DNA of 64,000 nucleotides. It comes from Sphingobacterium sp. CZ-2. Its GTDB lineage: Bacteria > Bacteroidota > Bacteroidia > Sphingobacteriales > Sphingobacteriaceae. The stretch lies in NCBI RefSeq assembly GCF_004526235.1, contig NZ_CP038159.1, positions 3,038,001 to 3,102,000 on the forward strand, in the 5' to 3' direction. Shown in pieces: positions 26,664 through 36,145 of the stretch. Made by a program: the position numbers and the translations under genes. The number at the start of each line of letters is the position of its first letter. The stretch's first letter is position 1. The notes below the pieces were generated by a model. The model was not told the origin of the DNA. It saw nothing but the letters and a program-made list of their open reading frames with translations, and did not search any database.

Positions 26664-27938
26664 ATGAAGAAAATATTCTCCAGCCTCTATGTTCAGGTCA
26701 TCCTTGGAATTGTAATCGGTATTCTCTGCGGTATTTTTTACCCTGATTTTGCGGTCAAACTGAAACCTCTTGGTGATGGCTTTATCAAGCTCATCAAAAT
26801 GGTTATTGCGCCATTGATTTTCAGTTCCATTGTAATCGGGATTGCCGGCATGCAGGATATCAAGAAGGTTGGTAAGATAGGCCTTAGTTCCTTGATCTAT
26901 TTTGAGGTGATGACCACCATCGCCCTGATCATAGGATTGGTATTTGTCAATTGGATCCAACCAGGAACGGGGATGAACATTGATCCCGCAAGTTTAGACC
27001 CTGCCGCAGTATCCTCCTATGTAAAGCAATCAGAGGAACATAAGACCATAATGGACTTTATCATCAGCATTATCCCCCATAATGTTATTGCCGCTGTGGC
27101 ATCTGATAACCTCTTGCAGGTCCTGGTTTTTGCGGTCTTGTTTGGTATTGGCTTGACTAAGATCGGAGAGAAGAATGCAGAGCCTGTACTGAACGTGCTG
27201 CAGTCTTTTCTGAAAGGGATCTTTGCGGTCATCAAAATGATCATGTACCTGGCACCGATCGGAGCCATGGGCGCCATTGGTTTTACGATAGGTAAATATG
27301 GGGTAGAGGCCCTTTCTTCCTTAGGTATGTTGATGATCAGTTTTTACCTCACCTGTATTGTCTTTATTGTATTTGTCATCGGTGCGGTATTGTATTTCTA
27401 TGTCAAGGTGAATGTTTTTCAACTATTGAAGTACATCAAAGAGGAATTATTGATCGTATTAGGTACATCTTCCTCCGAATCGGCACTTCCAGGACTTATG
27501 CAGAAATTAGAGGATGCGGGTTGTTCCAAGCCGATAGTAGGTCTGGTAATACCGACGGGTTATTCTTTCAATCTGGATGGTACATGTATCTATCTTACCA
27601 TGGCGGCCGTATTTATATCCCAAGCGCTAAACATGCATTTAACTTTAGAACAGGAAATTACACTTTTATTGGTGCTTTTGCTCACTTCGAAAGGGGCGGC
27701 AGGCGTAACGGGAAGTGGATTTGTCACCTTGGCTGCCACCTTGCCAGTGGTTGGCCATGTTCCTGTGGAAGCGGTAGGATTGATCTTGGGGATTGATCGT
27801 TTTATGAGCGAGGCAAGAGCATTAACGAATATCATAGGCAATGCCGCAGCTACGTTGGTGGTTGCCAAATACGAGAAAGGATTGGATGAGGCCATGTTGC
27901 ATGAAAAATTGGGAGGCGGACAGGTAGAAAATGCATAG
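26664..27938 (+). CDS. Dicarboxylate/amino acid:cation symporter (DAACS family)
   Basis: The 424-residue protein has about eight transmembrane helices and two re-entrant loops. Diagnostic segments are [13 protein letters not shown] (serine-rich HP1 loop), [16 protein letters not shown] (the NMDGT sodium/substrate motif), and [18 protein letters not shown] (HP2). It should import glutamate, aspartate or C4-dicarboxylates with sodium or protons across the inner membrane; the substrate among these cannot be settled. It ends in a terminator that directly abuts the next start codon. Confidence 0.93.
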   Translation: MKKIFSSLYVQVILGIVIGILCGIFYPDFAVKLKPLGDGFIKLIKMVIAPLIFSSIVIGIAGMQDIKKVGKIGLSSLIYFEVMTTIALIIGLVFVNWIQPGTGMNIDPASLDPAAVSSYVKQSEEHKTIMDFIISIIPHNVIAAVASDNLLQVLVFAVLFGIGLTKIGEKNAEPVLNVLQSFLKGIFAVIKMIMYLAPIGAMGAIGFTIGKYGVEALSSLGMLMISFYLTCIVFIVFVIGAVLYFYVKVNVFQLLKYIKEELLIVLGTSSSESALPGLMQKLEDAGCSKPIVGLVIPTGYSFNLDGTCIYLTMAAVFISQALNMHLTLEQEITLLLVLLLTSKGAAGVTGSGFVTLAATLPVVGHVPVEAVGLILGIDRFMSEARALTNIIGNAAATLVVAKYEKGLDEAMLHEKLGGGQVENA

Positions 27939-27956
27939 TAGGTCAAACATTTTAAC

Positions 27957-27994
27957 AAAAAAATGCTTATTCCATACAGAATAGGCATTTTTTT
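27957..27994 (+). terminator. Terminator between the DAACS symporter and the next gene
   Basis: A stem built from AAAATGC..ATTC and GAAT..GCATTTT (two internal mismatches) runs into TTTTT. The following ATG at 27995 is the start codon of the oxidoreductase gene, so the hairpin occupies its ribosome-binding region. Confidence 0.8.
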
Positions 27995-29200
27995 ATGGAT
28001 TTAAAATCGAATGAACCTTTTTGGTTAATAAAAAATGGATTGTTGCAATCCTATCCTTCCCTAAGGGAAGATATCAGCTGTGATGTATTGGTAGTTGGAT
28101 CGGGAATTACCGGTAGTCTCATCGCCCATCAATGTATAGCCGATGGTTATGATACGGTGGTCATCGATAAACGGGAAATTGTTAATGGAAGCTCTTCAGC
28201 AACCACTTCCATGTTACAATACGAAATCGATGTTCCCCTTTTTGAATTGAAAGGGATGATTGGTGAAGAAGCTGCACAGGAATGTTATAAAGCCTGTGGA
28301 GAATCGATCCTAAACCTGCAGGAGATTGCTAAAAAGATAAATTCCAAAGCTGGATTTAAACGAAAGAAATCCTTGTATTATGCCAGCCGAATGGCCGATG
28401 TACCAGGATTGAAAAAGGAATTTGAAGCCCGTAAGGAAGCCGGTTTTAAGGTTAAATGGTTGGATGAAGAAGAGATTAACAAACAATATGAAATCTTCCA
28501 ATGCCATGGAGGAATCCTTTCCGATCTAGGGGGAAGTGTGGATGCCTTTTATCTGGCGCATGAACTATTGCAGTATAATGTGAAGAAAGGCCTACGGGTT
28601 TATGATAATAATGAATTAATAAAAGTAACTTCCAAAAGAGGGTTTGAATTGGCGGAGATGGAAACAGGTTGCCATATCAAAGCCAAGAAGATCATCTATT
28701 GTGTGGGTTTTGAAAGTGCGACTATGATTCCTGAAAAGTTTGTGGATCTTTTAAGCACCTATGCGATCGTTTCCGAAGTAGACCATACCTTAAATAAAGC
28801 CTATAAAGACCTGTTGATTTGGAATACTTCCGATCCCTATCTGTACATGCGGACCACGGATGACGACCGTTTTTTAATTGGGGGAGAGGATGAGGAATTT
28901 CATGACCCGATCAAACGGGATGAGGTGATCGAAAAGAAATCGGATAAACTTTACAAGTCGTTTAAGAAGATTTTTGTGGGCAGGGAATTCTATCCGGATT
29001 TTCGTTGGGCCGGAACTTTTGGTTCGACCAAAGATGGCCTTCCTTACATTGGGGAGCATCCTAAATTTAAGAATTCCTATTTTGTGCTGGGATTTGGCGG
29101 AAACGGGATTACCTTTTCGGTTACCGGAATGGAAATGGTATCGGATTGGATGAAAGGAAAAGAACATCCTTTATCGACCTATTTTGCCTTTGGAAGGTAG
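27995..29200 (+). CDS. FAD-dependent oxidoreductase (DAO family)
   Basis: The 401-residue protein has the dinucleotide-binding motif VLVVGSGITGSLIAHQC at 31-47, followed by DTVVIDKREI, and the C-terminal FAD segment RWAGTFGSTKDGLPYIGEHP with GFGGNGITFS. This is the glycine oxidase/D-amino-acid dehydrogenase-like fold. It lacks the Rieske domain that some members carry. Substrate unknown. The ATG directly follows the terminator hairpin of the upstream symporter gene, and no upstream ribosome site is free, so readthrough or an internal promoter must supply its message. Confidence 0.88.
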   Translation: MDLKSNEPFWLIKNGLLQSYPSLREDISCDVLVVGSGITGSLIAHQCIADGYDTVVIDKREIVNGSSSATTSMLQYEIDVPLFELKGMIGEEAAQECYKACGESILNLQEIAKKINSKAGFKRKKSLYYASRMADVPGLKKEFEARKEAGFKVKWLDEEEINKQYEIFQCHGGILSDLGGSVDAFYLAHELLQYNVKKGLRVYDNNELIKVTSKRGFELAEMETGCHIKAKKIIYCVGFESATMIPEKFVDLLSTYAIVSEVDHTLNKAYKDLLIWNTSDPYLYMRTTDDDRFLIGGEDEEFHDPIKRDEVIEKKSDKLYKSFKKIFVGREFYPDFRWAGTFGSTKDGLPYIGEHPKFKNSYFVLGFGGNGITFSVTGMEMVSDWMKGKEHPLSTYFAFGR

Positions 29201-29236
29201 TCAAAGAAAAAAAAATCTAAGAACAAGACAAAATCA

Positions 29237-29268
29237 AAAGAGGTTGACTAATTCTAGCCAACCTCTTT
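29237..29268. terminator. Hairpin after the FAD oxidoreductase
   Basis: A stem GAGGTTG(a)CTA / TAG(c)CAACCTC with an ATTC loop is followed by TTTCTCT. It probably ends the oxidoreductase transcript. A close copy of the stem occurs at 30640-30663. Confidence 0.6.
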
Positions 29269-29395
29269 CTCTAAAAAGTTATCTTTTTTTCTTTCTTAAA
29301 GCTCATCACTAAAAGTAAAAATAGAAATAACCTTTTCTTTATATACATAACGATGTAAATATCCAGTTATTGTGCAATTGTATATTTTTTTTCAA

Positions 29396-30592
29396 TTAAT
29401 TTATTTCTGTTAGCTTGAATTGTTCTTTTAATTGCTTCGGAATAGGAAAAGCCATACTAGACCAATCCATTTTAAAACTCAGCGTATTTCCTTTTTTATC
29501 CTTTAGTTTCAGCTGGTCTCCAATGAATTCAGCTTCTTGAGCTTCTACACGTGCGAAAGTTTTGTAGCCATCATCTTCTTTGAATGCCAATTCAAAATGA
29601 TCATCTACTTTGTTTGCTTTCCAATAGGGGGCTTTATTTCCCGAGGACATCATAGGTGAAGCAAAAAAATCGGCATGGGAAAGTCCGATATCATCATTTG
29701 GATATTTTGACTGTAGGTAATTGAACAGGATGTCTTCTACCGATCGATCTTTGATGGCGATCGTTTGGAGGACTTTTAGGTTACTATCTAGCACCCTTAA
29801 ACTATCCTGATCCTTAACAGCAGCGACATCAAAAGATTCATCGTAATAGAAATGCCAAGGTACTAATCCTTCGGTCCTTTTTCTTTCTACAATATTGATT
29901 TCCATCTCTTTAACAGGTTCGTTTTTTGGCGTTTTATGAAGATTATAAAGGCTGAAAATACTGTTTGGTTCATTTCCCGAGAACCGGTAATTTTCATCCA
30001 CCTTGATTTTTGAGACAAGTGGCATACTCCTTTCATTTTTGAAAATATAAAGGTAGGATAGTGTTATTGGACGTTCATATTTTGGTTCAGGGATAATGGT
30101 TGGAACTTTGCTTGCCGATGCTTTGCTTTTTCGCTTTTTCACTTCTGGAGTTTTTGGAAAGATGGTTTCCGATCCTATCGCATATAAATAATCCTTATTG
30201 AGCATAAAGACCCTTGGCAAATGCTGTTTTCGAATTGCTAAAGGCATTTCTAACTTTTCACCCGTTTTCTGGCTATAGAGATAGAACTTCCCTTTATCTT
30301 CAACATTAGCATAATATTGGTTTTCCAGAAATATGCTATTTGCGATAAATTCATCAAAGGTTTTCTGCTCACCGGACTCTAAGTTGACCAATACATTTTT
30401 CTTTTCTTTCGTGTCAAAAAGGATCTGGTTTTCCAAGTCTTCACTACTGCGAATGAAATTGCCGGTGATAACCTGTGTCCCTGTTTTATCTGACAGACCA
30501 TACTGGTCATTGTAACGGTATAAAAAGAATTTTTGCTGTGCAAAAAGCAAACAAGGAAGGAGAAAAACCAAGGTTAATGATCTTTTAAGCAT
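29396..30592 (-). CDS. Secreted protein of unknown function
   Basis: The 398-residue protein has a signal peptide (LVFLLPCLLFAQQ, cleavage near residue 19). The remainder is beta-rich with short repeated units around YRYNDQYGLSDKTG near residues 25-40, similar in feel to WG-repeat type sequence found in secreted Bacteroidota proteins, but the match is not firm. A basic patch, KKRKSKASASK, lies near residue 150. No catalytic motif is apparent. It stands alone, with related hairpins on both sides (29237-29268 and 30640-30663). Confidence 0.75.
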   Translation of the reverse strand: MLKRSLTLVFLLPCLLFAQQKFFLYRYNDQYGLSDKTGTQVITGNFIRSSEDLENQILFDTKEKKNVLVNLESGEQKTFDEFIANSIFLENQYYANVEDKGKFYLYSQKTGEKLEMPLAIRKQHLPRVFMLNKDYLYAIGSETIFPKTPEVKKRKSKASASKVPTIIPEPKYERPITLSYLYIFKNERSMPLVSKIKVDENYRFSGNEPNSIFSLYNLHKTPKNEPVKEMEINIVERKRTEGLVPWHFYYDESFDVAAVKDQDSLRVLDSNLKVLQTIAIKDRSVEDILFNYLQSKYPNDDIGLSHADFFASPMMSSGNKAPYWKANKVDDHFELAFKEDDGYKTFARVEAQEAEFIGDQLKLKDKKGNTLSFKMDWSSMAFPIPKQLKEQFKLTEIN

Positions 30593-30639
30593 GTTTTGAA
30601 AATCTGTTGTTTGTATGATAGATACAATATAACAACAAA

Positions 30640-30663
30640 AGAGGTTGATTCACATCAACCTCT
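30640..30663. repeat. Hairpin related to the one at 29237-29268
   Basis: GAGGTTGA-TTCACA-TCAACCTC is a perfect 8-bp inverted repeat; both this and the hairpin at 29237 are followed by TTTCT and an A-rich run. It lies upstream of the leftward gene, so it is not that gene's terminator. Confidence 0.6.
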
Positions 30664-30874
30664 TTCTAAAAAAATTACTTTACTCTTTGCATTATGGCCC
30701 ATTGCCATAATAAAACATTAAAATAATCCTTCTTTTAATACTATAACGTTGGCTGTATGAATTTATTATCTGAACGCTTCTTTTTTTTGCGAAGACATGA
30801 AAAGATAATTAGGTGAATGTCATATAATTTTTAATTGATTAAACCGTTTGAGAATATGTATGTCATAGAGGAAA

Positions 30875-31273
30875 ATGGATAAAGAAAAAATGAAAAAAAA
30901 CTATTTTGGTAAGGCGTTATTATTGTTCAATACTTTCAAGAACAGAAAGTTGACCAACGAGGAAATTGATCTTGCTGAAGATAAAGCGCAACATTTACAA
31001 GGACGAACCAATGAGTTCAAATTGTTGATAGCTATGGTCAAGGATACGTTCGCTGGCCGATATAAAATGAATAAATGGAACTTATCGGTCATCGTTGCCA
31101 CCATTATTTACGTGGTATCGCCATTGGATGCTGTTCCAGATCTTATACCGATTTTAGGTTGGTTGGATGATGCATCGATCGTCGGATTTGCCATTTCAAA
31201 ATTGGCTGATGAGATCGATCGTTACAGAAAATTTAAGAAATCCAATGCAATAGGTATAGAAATTGCTGAATAG
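30875..31273 (+). CDS. DUF1232 (YkvA-like) membrane protein
   Basis: The 132-residue protein has the DUF1232 core: IIYVVSPLDAVPDLIPILGWLDDASIVGFA (cited as YVVSPLDAVPDLIP), with a hydrophobic hairpin across residues 68-110 and the conserved SPxDxxPDxIPxxGxxDD pattern. The family is widespread and of unknown biochemical role. The N-terminal half is basic and likely cytoplasmic. It is monocistronic with its own terminator. Confidence 0.88.
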   Translation: MDKEKMKKNYFGKALLLFNTFKNRKLTNEEIDLAEDKAQHLQGRTNEFKLLIAMVKDTFAGRYKMNKWNLSVIVATIIYVVSPLDAVPDLIPILGWLDDASIVGFAISKLADEIDRYRKFKKSNAIGIEIAE

Positions 31274-31293
31274 AGATTATGTTTTACATGTGA

Positions 31294-31333
31294 AAGCCGG
31301 TTCAATAGAAATATTGGCCGGTTTTCTTGTTTT
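31294..31333 (+). terminator. Terminator after the DUF1232 gene
   Basis: AAGCCGGTTCAATA-GAAA-TATTGGCCGGTTTT forms a long stem with one mismatch and ends in TTTTCTTGTTTTT. Confidence 0.85.
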
Positions 31334-31376
31334 TATTTAAGTTTGTGCGGTTATTTGTAAGCATGAACCTAAATTC

Positions 31377-32528
31377 ATGAACATGTTTAAACCTACATAT
31401 TGTCTTGTTTTCACCATAGGATTTCTTGTTTTTTGTTTAAAAACCAGTTTTGCACAAGAAAAAAATTTGGCCGATCAAATAACACAGATCTTTACTTCAG
31501 CCTATCCAAGTGGAACTAATCCTGGAGCTGTTGTTTCCATAAATTTTAAGGGTTTTCAGTTTATTAAATCCTCCGGTGTCTCTCATCTAGAGACTCCCAA
31601 CCGAATAGATGCTAAAACCAATTTTAGAATGGCATCTGTGAGCAAGCAATTTACAGCTAAAGCTATCCATGAATTAATAAAGGCTGATAAATTAACCTTG
31701 GATACCCAAATTTCCACTTTCTTTCCAAACTTAATGGGAAAAGTCGGCGAAATAAAAGTTCAGCATCTATTGAACCACAGTTCCGGGATCGCGGATTATG
31801 AAAGCCTCATGGGCGATCAGATTAAACAACCGTTAAGTGATGCAGATGTCCTTCGCATTATCGAGCCTTCAGAAACCTTATTTTTTGAACCGGGAAGCAG
31901 GTTTAGATATAGCAATACAGCTTATTGTTTGCTCGCGTTAATTGTTGAACAACTAACTGGAGAAAGTTACGCCAATACCATGAAAACCATGTTTTTTGAT
32001 CCTTTCAGCATGAAAAATTCCCTCCTGTATGATGTGAATCGAAAAATCCCCAATAGGGCATATGGTTATCATCCACAAAAAGACAGGTTTATTTTTGCGG
32101 ATCAAAGTTTAACGAGTTCTACTTTAGGAGATGGTGGGGTATACACTTCAGCAAGCGATTATCAGAAATGGTTGAAAAATCTTACAAAAGAAATGAAAGG
32201 TTTAAACGTGGAAGAGGACTATCTCAATAGGTTGAACAGTATGCCCGTTAAAGGACCAATAACGTATTCCTATGGCTGGTTCCGAGGCTTGGATTCAACT
32301 AATGAACCGATATGGTTTCATTCAGGAGAAAGTACCGGATTTCATAACATCGTGCTATTCTATCCAAAGACAGGCGAACATGTGCTATTATTCAGCAATA
32401 GGGATGATCTTTTGATCGCTGAGGTATTTGATAAGATCATGAAAACTTTAGGTATAGCTGTTCAAGGTATTGATAATCAACCGTTATTTACCTGGTTGAG
32501 TAATGTATATGCTAATCAAATTCCTTAA
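31377..32528 (+). CDS. Exported serine hydrolase, class C beta-lactamase/penicillin-binding family
   Basis: The 383-residue protein has a signal peptide ending near TSFAQ. Active-site motifs are SVSK (87-90), YSN (175-177) and HSG (312-314, in place of KTG), which is the pattern of the beta-lactamase-fold esterase/D,D-peptidase group. Resistance function is therefore not implied. It stands alone and overlaps the 3' end of the convergent lipoprotein gene by 17 bases. Confidence 0.9.
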   Translation: MNMFKPTYCLVFTIGFLVFCLKTSFAQEKNLADQITQIFTSAYPSGTNPGAVVSINFKGFQFIKSSGVSHLETPNRIDAKTNFRMASVSKQFTAKAIHELIKADKLTLDTQISTFFPNLMGKVGEIKVQHLLNHSSGIADYESLMGDQIKQPLSDADVLRIIEPSETLFFEPGSRFRYSNTAYCLLALIVEQLTGESYANTMKTMFFDPFSMKNSLLYDVNRKIPNRAYGYHPQKDRFIFADQSLTSSTLGDGGVYTSASDYQKWLKNLTKEMKGLNVEEDYLNRLNSMPVKGPITYSYGWFRGLDSTNEPIWFHSGESTGFHNIVLFYPKTGEHVLLFSNRDDLLIAEVFDKIMKTLGIAVQGIDNQPLFTWLSNVYANQIP

Positions 32529-33051
32529 CATCTTTGATCTTAAAACTATTTTCTTCCTTGGCCAATACAATTTCACGATGGTAATCGGTCTGGTAATCAC
32601 AATCGGATATGACTGATTTTAAGGTAATGCTTTCCGCATCCTCATGTAATACATCACAAGTGGATAGGGTAATGCTGCCATAATCTTGACCCGATATTAA
32701 AAAACCTACACCAATTCCTGCCAATTTGGTATCATAGTCTTTCGAATATTTCGCATGGAATTCCGATTCGGTTAAACTACCATCCAGGTCCAAATCAACA
32801 TTAGTCGCATCCATTTTATACTCATAATAAGCTGGTGTACATAAATTGGCCATGGCATTCATGTCGCCCTTTTTAAAAAATCCTTCTACATTTTCTTTCA
32901 ACCATACACAGGCAGAAGCATTATCGATGGCCTTTGCCGTACTATCATTGACTGCTACAACGGAATCCTTCAAAGAATTTTCAGTGTTATTTTTGGCATT
33001 CTGACAGGCGGAAAGTCCAATGATCATCAGGGCGTAAAGGATCTTTTTCAT
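32512..33051 (-). CDS. Small lipoprotein of unknown function
   Basis: The 179-residue protein has a lipoprotein signal (MIIGLSAC, Cys16). The mature part has a short Asn/Asp-rich linker and an alpha+beta domain with Cys residues at about 48, 67, 130 and 146 that could form disulfides. The segment NVDLDLDGSLTESEFHAKYSKDYD resembles an EF-hand-like calcium loop (DLDLDGSLTESEF), though a single one. The homologous family is not recognised. Its 3' end overlaps the convergent serine hydrolase gene. Confidence 0.75.
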   Translation of the reverse strand: MKKILYALMIIGLSACQNAKNNTENSLKDSVVAVNDSTAKAIDNASACVWLKENVEGFFKKGDMNAMANLCTPAYYEYKMDATNVDLDLDGSLTESEFHAKYSKDYDTKLAGIGVGFLISGQDYGSITLSTCDVLHEDAESITLKSVISDCDYQTDYHREIVLAKEENSFKIKDVKEFD

Positions 33052-33108
33052 GTTGGTAAGATTAATTTAACATTAAACGCAGATGCTGCCCGAATGTTTT
33101 ACCATAAT

Positions 33109-33147
33109 AAAACTCCTCCTAAACTATTATGGGTTAGGAGGAGTTTT
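33109..33147 (-). terminator. Terminator after the membrane-anchored SRPBCC gene
   Basis: A perfect 14-bp stem (AAAACTCCTCCTAA / TTAGGAGGAGTTTT) with an 11-base loop lies directly past the stop at 33159. The T-rich end serves either strand. Confidence 0.85.
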
Positions 33148-33158
33148 GATTGGCGATG

Positions 33159-33680
33159 TTATTGTTTTTCTAAGATTTCTTTCAGGTTGGAAAGTCCAGC
33201 ATCAAAATCCTTGTTCATATCAAAAAATAAAGACATGATATTGAAGGGGTAGGGCATTTTCCCATCAATTTCCCAAATGACTTTCGTGCTTGTGGAATCG
33301 ATTGGCGTGGTAGACATAAATGATTTATTGGCATCTCCGGTACCATTAAAGAATAAATCCATATCGATGCGTTTTCCTTCATCTAATTTGGTCAGTACCT
33401 GTTTCCCATCACCTACTTTTTTACTTTTCCAGGTATAGGTAAAACCTACGGTTCCATCTTCACCCTCATAATGTCTTTCGATATTGGGGTCCTGTCTTGA
33501 CCAATTATCATAATTACCCTGATTCCGCATCAATTTCACATAATCATAAACCTCTTGGTTAGGTTTTTTGATGACAATCTCACTTCCTGCATGGAAATCC
33601 TTCGGAAGAATGGCAGCCACAATAAGTACGATGACCACTAGGCCGAGTACAATAAATAATAGATACTTTAAAAATTTCAT
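33159..33680 (-). CDS. Membrane-anchored SRPBCC (polyketide cyclase-like) protein
   Basis: The 173-residue protein has an N-terminal transmembrane helix (FLKYLLFIVLGLVVIVLIVAAIL) and then an SRPBCC domain of the polyketide-cyclase type: HAGSEIVIKKPNQEVYDYVK opening strand-helix, TYTWKSKKVGDGKQVLT, and a C-terminal helix with a Lys/Asn-rich end. The domain should face the periplasm. It is the leftmost member of a long run of small ligand-binding-fold genes on the minus strand and ends that run with a strong terminator. Confidence 0.87.
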   Translation of the reverse strand: MKFLKYLLFIVLGLVVIVLIVAAILPKDFHAGSEIVIKKPNQEVYDYVKLMRNQGNYDNWSRQDPNIERHYEGEDGTVGFTYTWKSKKVGDGKQVLTKLDEGKRIDMDLFFNGTGDANKSFMSTTPIDSTSTKVIWEIDGKMPYPFNIMSLFFDMNKDFDAGLSNLKEILEKQ

Positions 33681-33713
33681 GTTGTTTTGGATTGGTTTTA
33701 TGAATTGAATTAA

Positions 33714-34247
33714 TTATTCGTTTGCTAATTGCAACATTTTATTTATGGTATTTAAGTTTCTACCCGTCGCATTCACTTTTAATTTTTTTTCGAAGAAATT
33801 ATTATTTAGTTTACTGTTTGACATACCATTTGGTAAGTAAAAGTAAAGGAGATCTTCATTTAAATGGTATTCTTCAGGGCTAATGTCCAAAGCTTCCAAT
33901 GCATCGATATTTTCTTTTTTGGGCGTATCATCCAAGAAGGTAAAAAACAATTTATTGCCTTCCATTTCTCTTTTAATAGGATTGTTGGCAAGTGCTTTTT
34001 TAACCTGATCTATGGTTAATACAAAACAAGATATTTCGAGTTGAAAATGCTTCTTTAAAAGTTGGTTGAAATTAGTTTTTAACTCTTTCGCCGAAAGATT
34101 ACTCTTCAGAAAAACATTACCACTTTGGATATAGGTCTTTACATCCTGATATCCTTCCTTTACGAGCAAAGCCTTTAAATCTGCCATTTTGATCAGGTTT
34201 TTTCCGGAAACATTTACTGCTCTTAGAAATATGATAAATGAATTCAT
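33714..34247 (-). CDS. DUF1697 domain-containing protein
   Basis: The 177-residue protein starts MNSFIIFLRAVNVSGKNLIKMADLKALL, with YIQSGNVFLKS following, the DUF1697 signature of an RNA-binding-like ferredoxin fold repeated twice. Function is unknown; family members are often near other small stress-type proteins, as here. It lies 34 bases upstream of the membrane-anchored SRPBCC gene on the same strand. Confidence 0.9.
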   Translation of the reverse strand: MNSFIIFLRAVNVSGKNLIKMADLKALLVKEGYQDVKTYIQSGNVFLKSNLSAKELKTNFNQLLKKHFQLEISCFVLTIDQVKKALANNPIKREMEGNKLFFTFLDDTPKKENIDALEALDISPEEYHLNEDLLYFYLPNGMSNSKLNNNFFEKKLKVNATGRNLNTINKMLQLANE

Positions 34248-34329
34248 GGGCTAATAATAAGGAATTTTTAGGGACAGATTTATCAAACTTTAAATTAAAG
34301 ATAATGATTTAAACCTAATGCCGTATATA

Positions 34330-35157
34330 TTAAGCGTTTATCAAATTATCGATTTCAATTTTTTTCATACCCATCAATGCTCGGTTAGCTTGGGGATTTT
34401 TGGCTAAGATCTCGGAAATCTGTTTTGGAACGACCTGCCAGCTCAGACCAAATTGGTCTTTACACCAACCACATTGACTTTCCTGTCCCTTTTCCGTGAT
34501 CTTATTCCAATAATAGTCTATCTCTTCTTGGTCTTTACAGGGGATAGTTAATGAAACCCCCTCGGTAAAACTAAAATCTTGAGGATGTCCAGAGTCCATT
34601 GCAGCCAGCGTATACCCATTTGCTTTAAACTGTGCGTGCATCACCTGACCTTTGAATTCCCCTTCAGGATATTCCAAAACACCCTGCGATTCAAAATCAG
34701 GGAACAATTCTCCATAAAATGCCAATGCTTCCTTGCATCTTCCCTGTTGTTTTTCACAGAACATGAGGGTAGGTATGATTTTCTGTTGGTTTACATCGGC
34801 TAGTTTGCCCAGATAAAGCTGCCAGCTTACGCCATATTGGTCTTCTACCCAAGCATATAGTTCGCTGAAGGGATAGCTGTCCAAAGGCATCATTATTTTT
34901 CCTTTTTGGCTCAATTTTTCCCATACTGCTATTAATTCCTCTTTAGTCTCAAAAACATGCATAAAGGAAATAGAGGAATTTGGTTTGAACATAGGACCGC
35001 CATTGATTCCTATAAACTTTAATCCACGAATAGATCCTTCAACCACAATGTCATCCGCTTTTTCGATTGCTGTTTCTGGGAAAGTTTGGCTGTAAAATTC
35101 GAATGCCTCTTTGGCGTTATGATCAAACCAAATGGCAGGGATAATGTTGTTTTTCAT
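34330..35157 (-). CDS. Double-domain VOC family protein (3-dmu-9_3-mt type)
   Basis: The ATG at 35157 starts the family-typical MKNNIIPAIWFDHNAKEAFEFY; the frame's earlier ATG adds 19 unlikely residues. The 275-residue product is two tandem copies of the PhnB-like glyoxalase fold: first copy 1-125, second from IIPTLMFCEKQQGRCKEALAFYGELF (about 133) to 265. Each has a buried ligand pocket in known structures. The substrate cannot be predicted. Part of the leftward cluster of SRPBCC/VOC/DUF1801 genes. Confidence 0.88.
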   Translation of the reverse strand: MKNNIIPAIWFDHNAKEAFEFYSQTFPETAIEKADDIVVEGSIRGLKFIGINGGPMFKPNSSISFMHVFETKEELIAVWEKLSQKGKIMMPLDSYPFSELYAWVEDQYGVSWQLYLGKLADVNQQKIIPTLMFCEKQQGRCKEALAFYGELFPDFESQGVLEYPEGEFKGQVMHAQFKANGYTLAAMDSGHPQDFSFTEGVSLTIPCKDQEEIDYYWNKITEKGQESQCGWCKDQFGLSWQVVPKQISEILAKNPQANRALMGMKKIEIDNLINA

Positions 35158-35217
35158 GATGTTTTCCTTTCTTTTTTGTTGGAGTTGGGCCAAGAGAATA
35201 ATTTCGTAGAGCATCGC

Positions 35218-35598
35218 TTAGGGATTTTTGAGGTCATTTTCCATGACCATTAGTCGAAGACCTGCATAATCTGTTACATGCAATATTTTAGGGGCAGCAA
35301 CATTTTTCTCCAGATGACTTTCGATTTTATTGGCTTGAAAATATCCCAAGGCTTGGTTTAGGTCATTGGTTTCAAGCAATAATTTTATAGATGATTCTTT
35401 GATATCAGGGGAGGAGCATATTTCCAAATGAAGGTTGCCGTTCAGAAATATGGTCTTTTTACTATTAATGTCCATGAAATCTCCATCAATTTCATCAAAC
35501 AATAGGAGGTCCCTATAAAAATGCAATACATTTTCATATTGTTCCATAGGAACCTCCATCAAGATTTTATTAATCGTTTTAAATGTTAGATTCTTCAT
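35218..35598 (-). CDS. Small VOC-like protein
   Basis: The 126-residue protein fits one glyoxalase/bleomycin-resistance fold: MEVPMEQYENVLHFYRDLLLFDE opens the first beta-alpha-beta unit, and ILHVTDYAGLRLMVMEND closes the second. The metal-ligand positions usual for true glyoxalases are not clear, suggesting a binding rather than enzymatic role. It sits between two larger VOC genes on the same strand. Confidence 0.75.
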   Translation of the reverse strand: MKNLTFKTINKILMEVPMEQYENVLHFYRDLLLFDEIDGDFMDINSKKTIFLNGNLHLEICSSPDIKESSIKLLLETNDLNQALGYFQANKIESHLEKNVAAPKILHVTDYAGLRLMVMENDLKNP

Positions 35599-35621
35599 GT
35601 AAGTAATGAAGCAGGGGGATA

Positions 35622-36068
35622 TTATCCCATTTTTTTGTTTCCTTCGAAATGAACCATCCAGGAGATGCCAAATTTATCTTGGAAAGAAGAATATAATTCC
35701 GCGAAAAATGTTTCTGCCAGATCCATTTCTATGTTTTGCGCATCTTTGGCCAATGCCGTATGTAACGCTTTAGCCTCTTCAGCACTTTCAGCATCCAGCA
35801 TGATGTAAGTGGAATTGCCAAAGGTTGCTTTTGGACTAAAAGCTTCATAGGTATCCGACCCCATGATCATGGTGCTATCATTGATCTTGATGGCAGTATG
35901 CATGATCAGATCCTTGGCATCATCTGGTAATGCGGGCATATTTGGGTCTGCAGGCATATCGCCATAGCGGTAGGTTCCTACTGATTCTGTTTTGAATACT
36001 TGCTGATAGAAATCGAAAGCCTCTTTACAATTTCCATTAAAATTTAAATAAGCATGAATCTTTGCCAT
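35622..36068 (-). CDS. VOC family protein (PhnB-like)
   Basis: The 148-residue protein begins MAKIHAYLNFNGNCKEAFDFYQQVFK and continues MGSDTYEA and FFAELYSSFQDKFGISWMVHFE, all typical of the PhnB-like VOC family (segments quoted in part). It is a single-domain protein of about usual length. The rest of the cluster suggests a common ligand class, but none can be named. Confidence 0.9.
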   Translation of the reverse strand: MAKIHAYLNFNGNCKEAFDFYQQVFKTESVGTYRYGDMPADPNMPALPDDAKDLIMHTAIKINDSTMIMGSDTYEAFSPKATFGNSTYIMLDAESAEEAKALHTALAKDAQNIEMDLAETFFAELYSSFQDKFGISWMVHFEGNKKMG

Positions 36069-36145
36069 AATGTTTTTTTTATGTGGTTTCTAAATGTTTA
36101 ATCAAAGATAGGAGGGGTTTTGACAACCCTTTGTCAACAGGGTTT

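Noticed and set aside
26658..26960. Leftward 100-codon frame over the symporter start
   Set aside because: It overlaps the well-supported DAACS gene on the other strand and has no family match.
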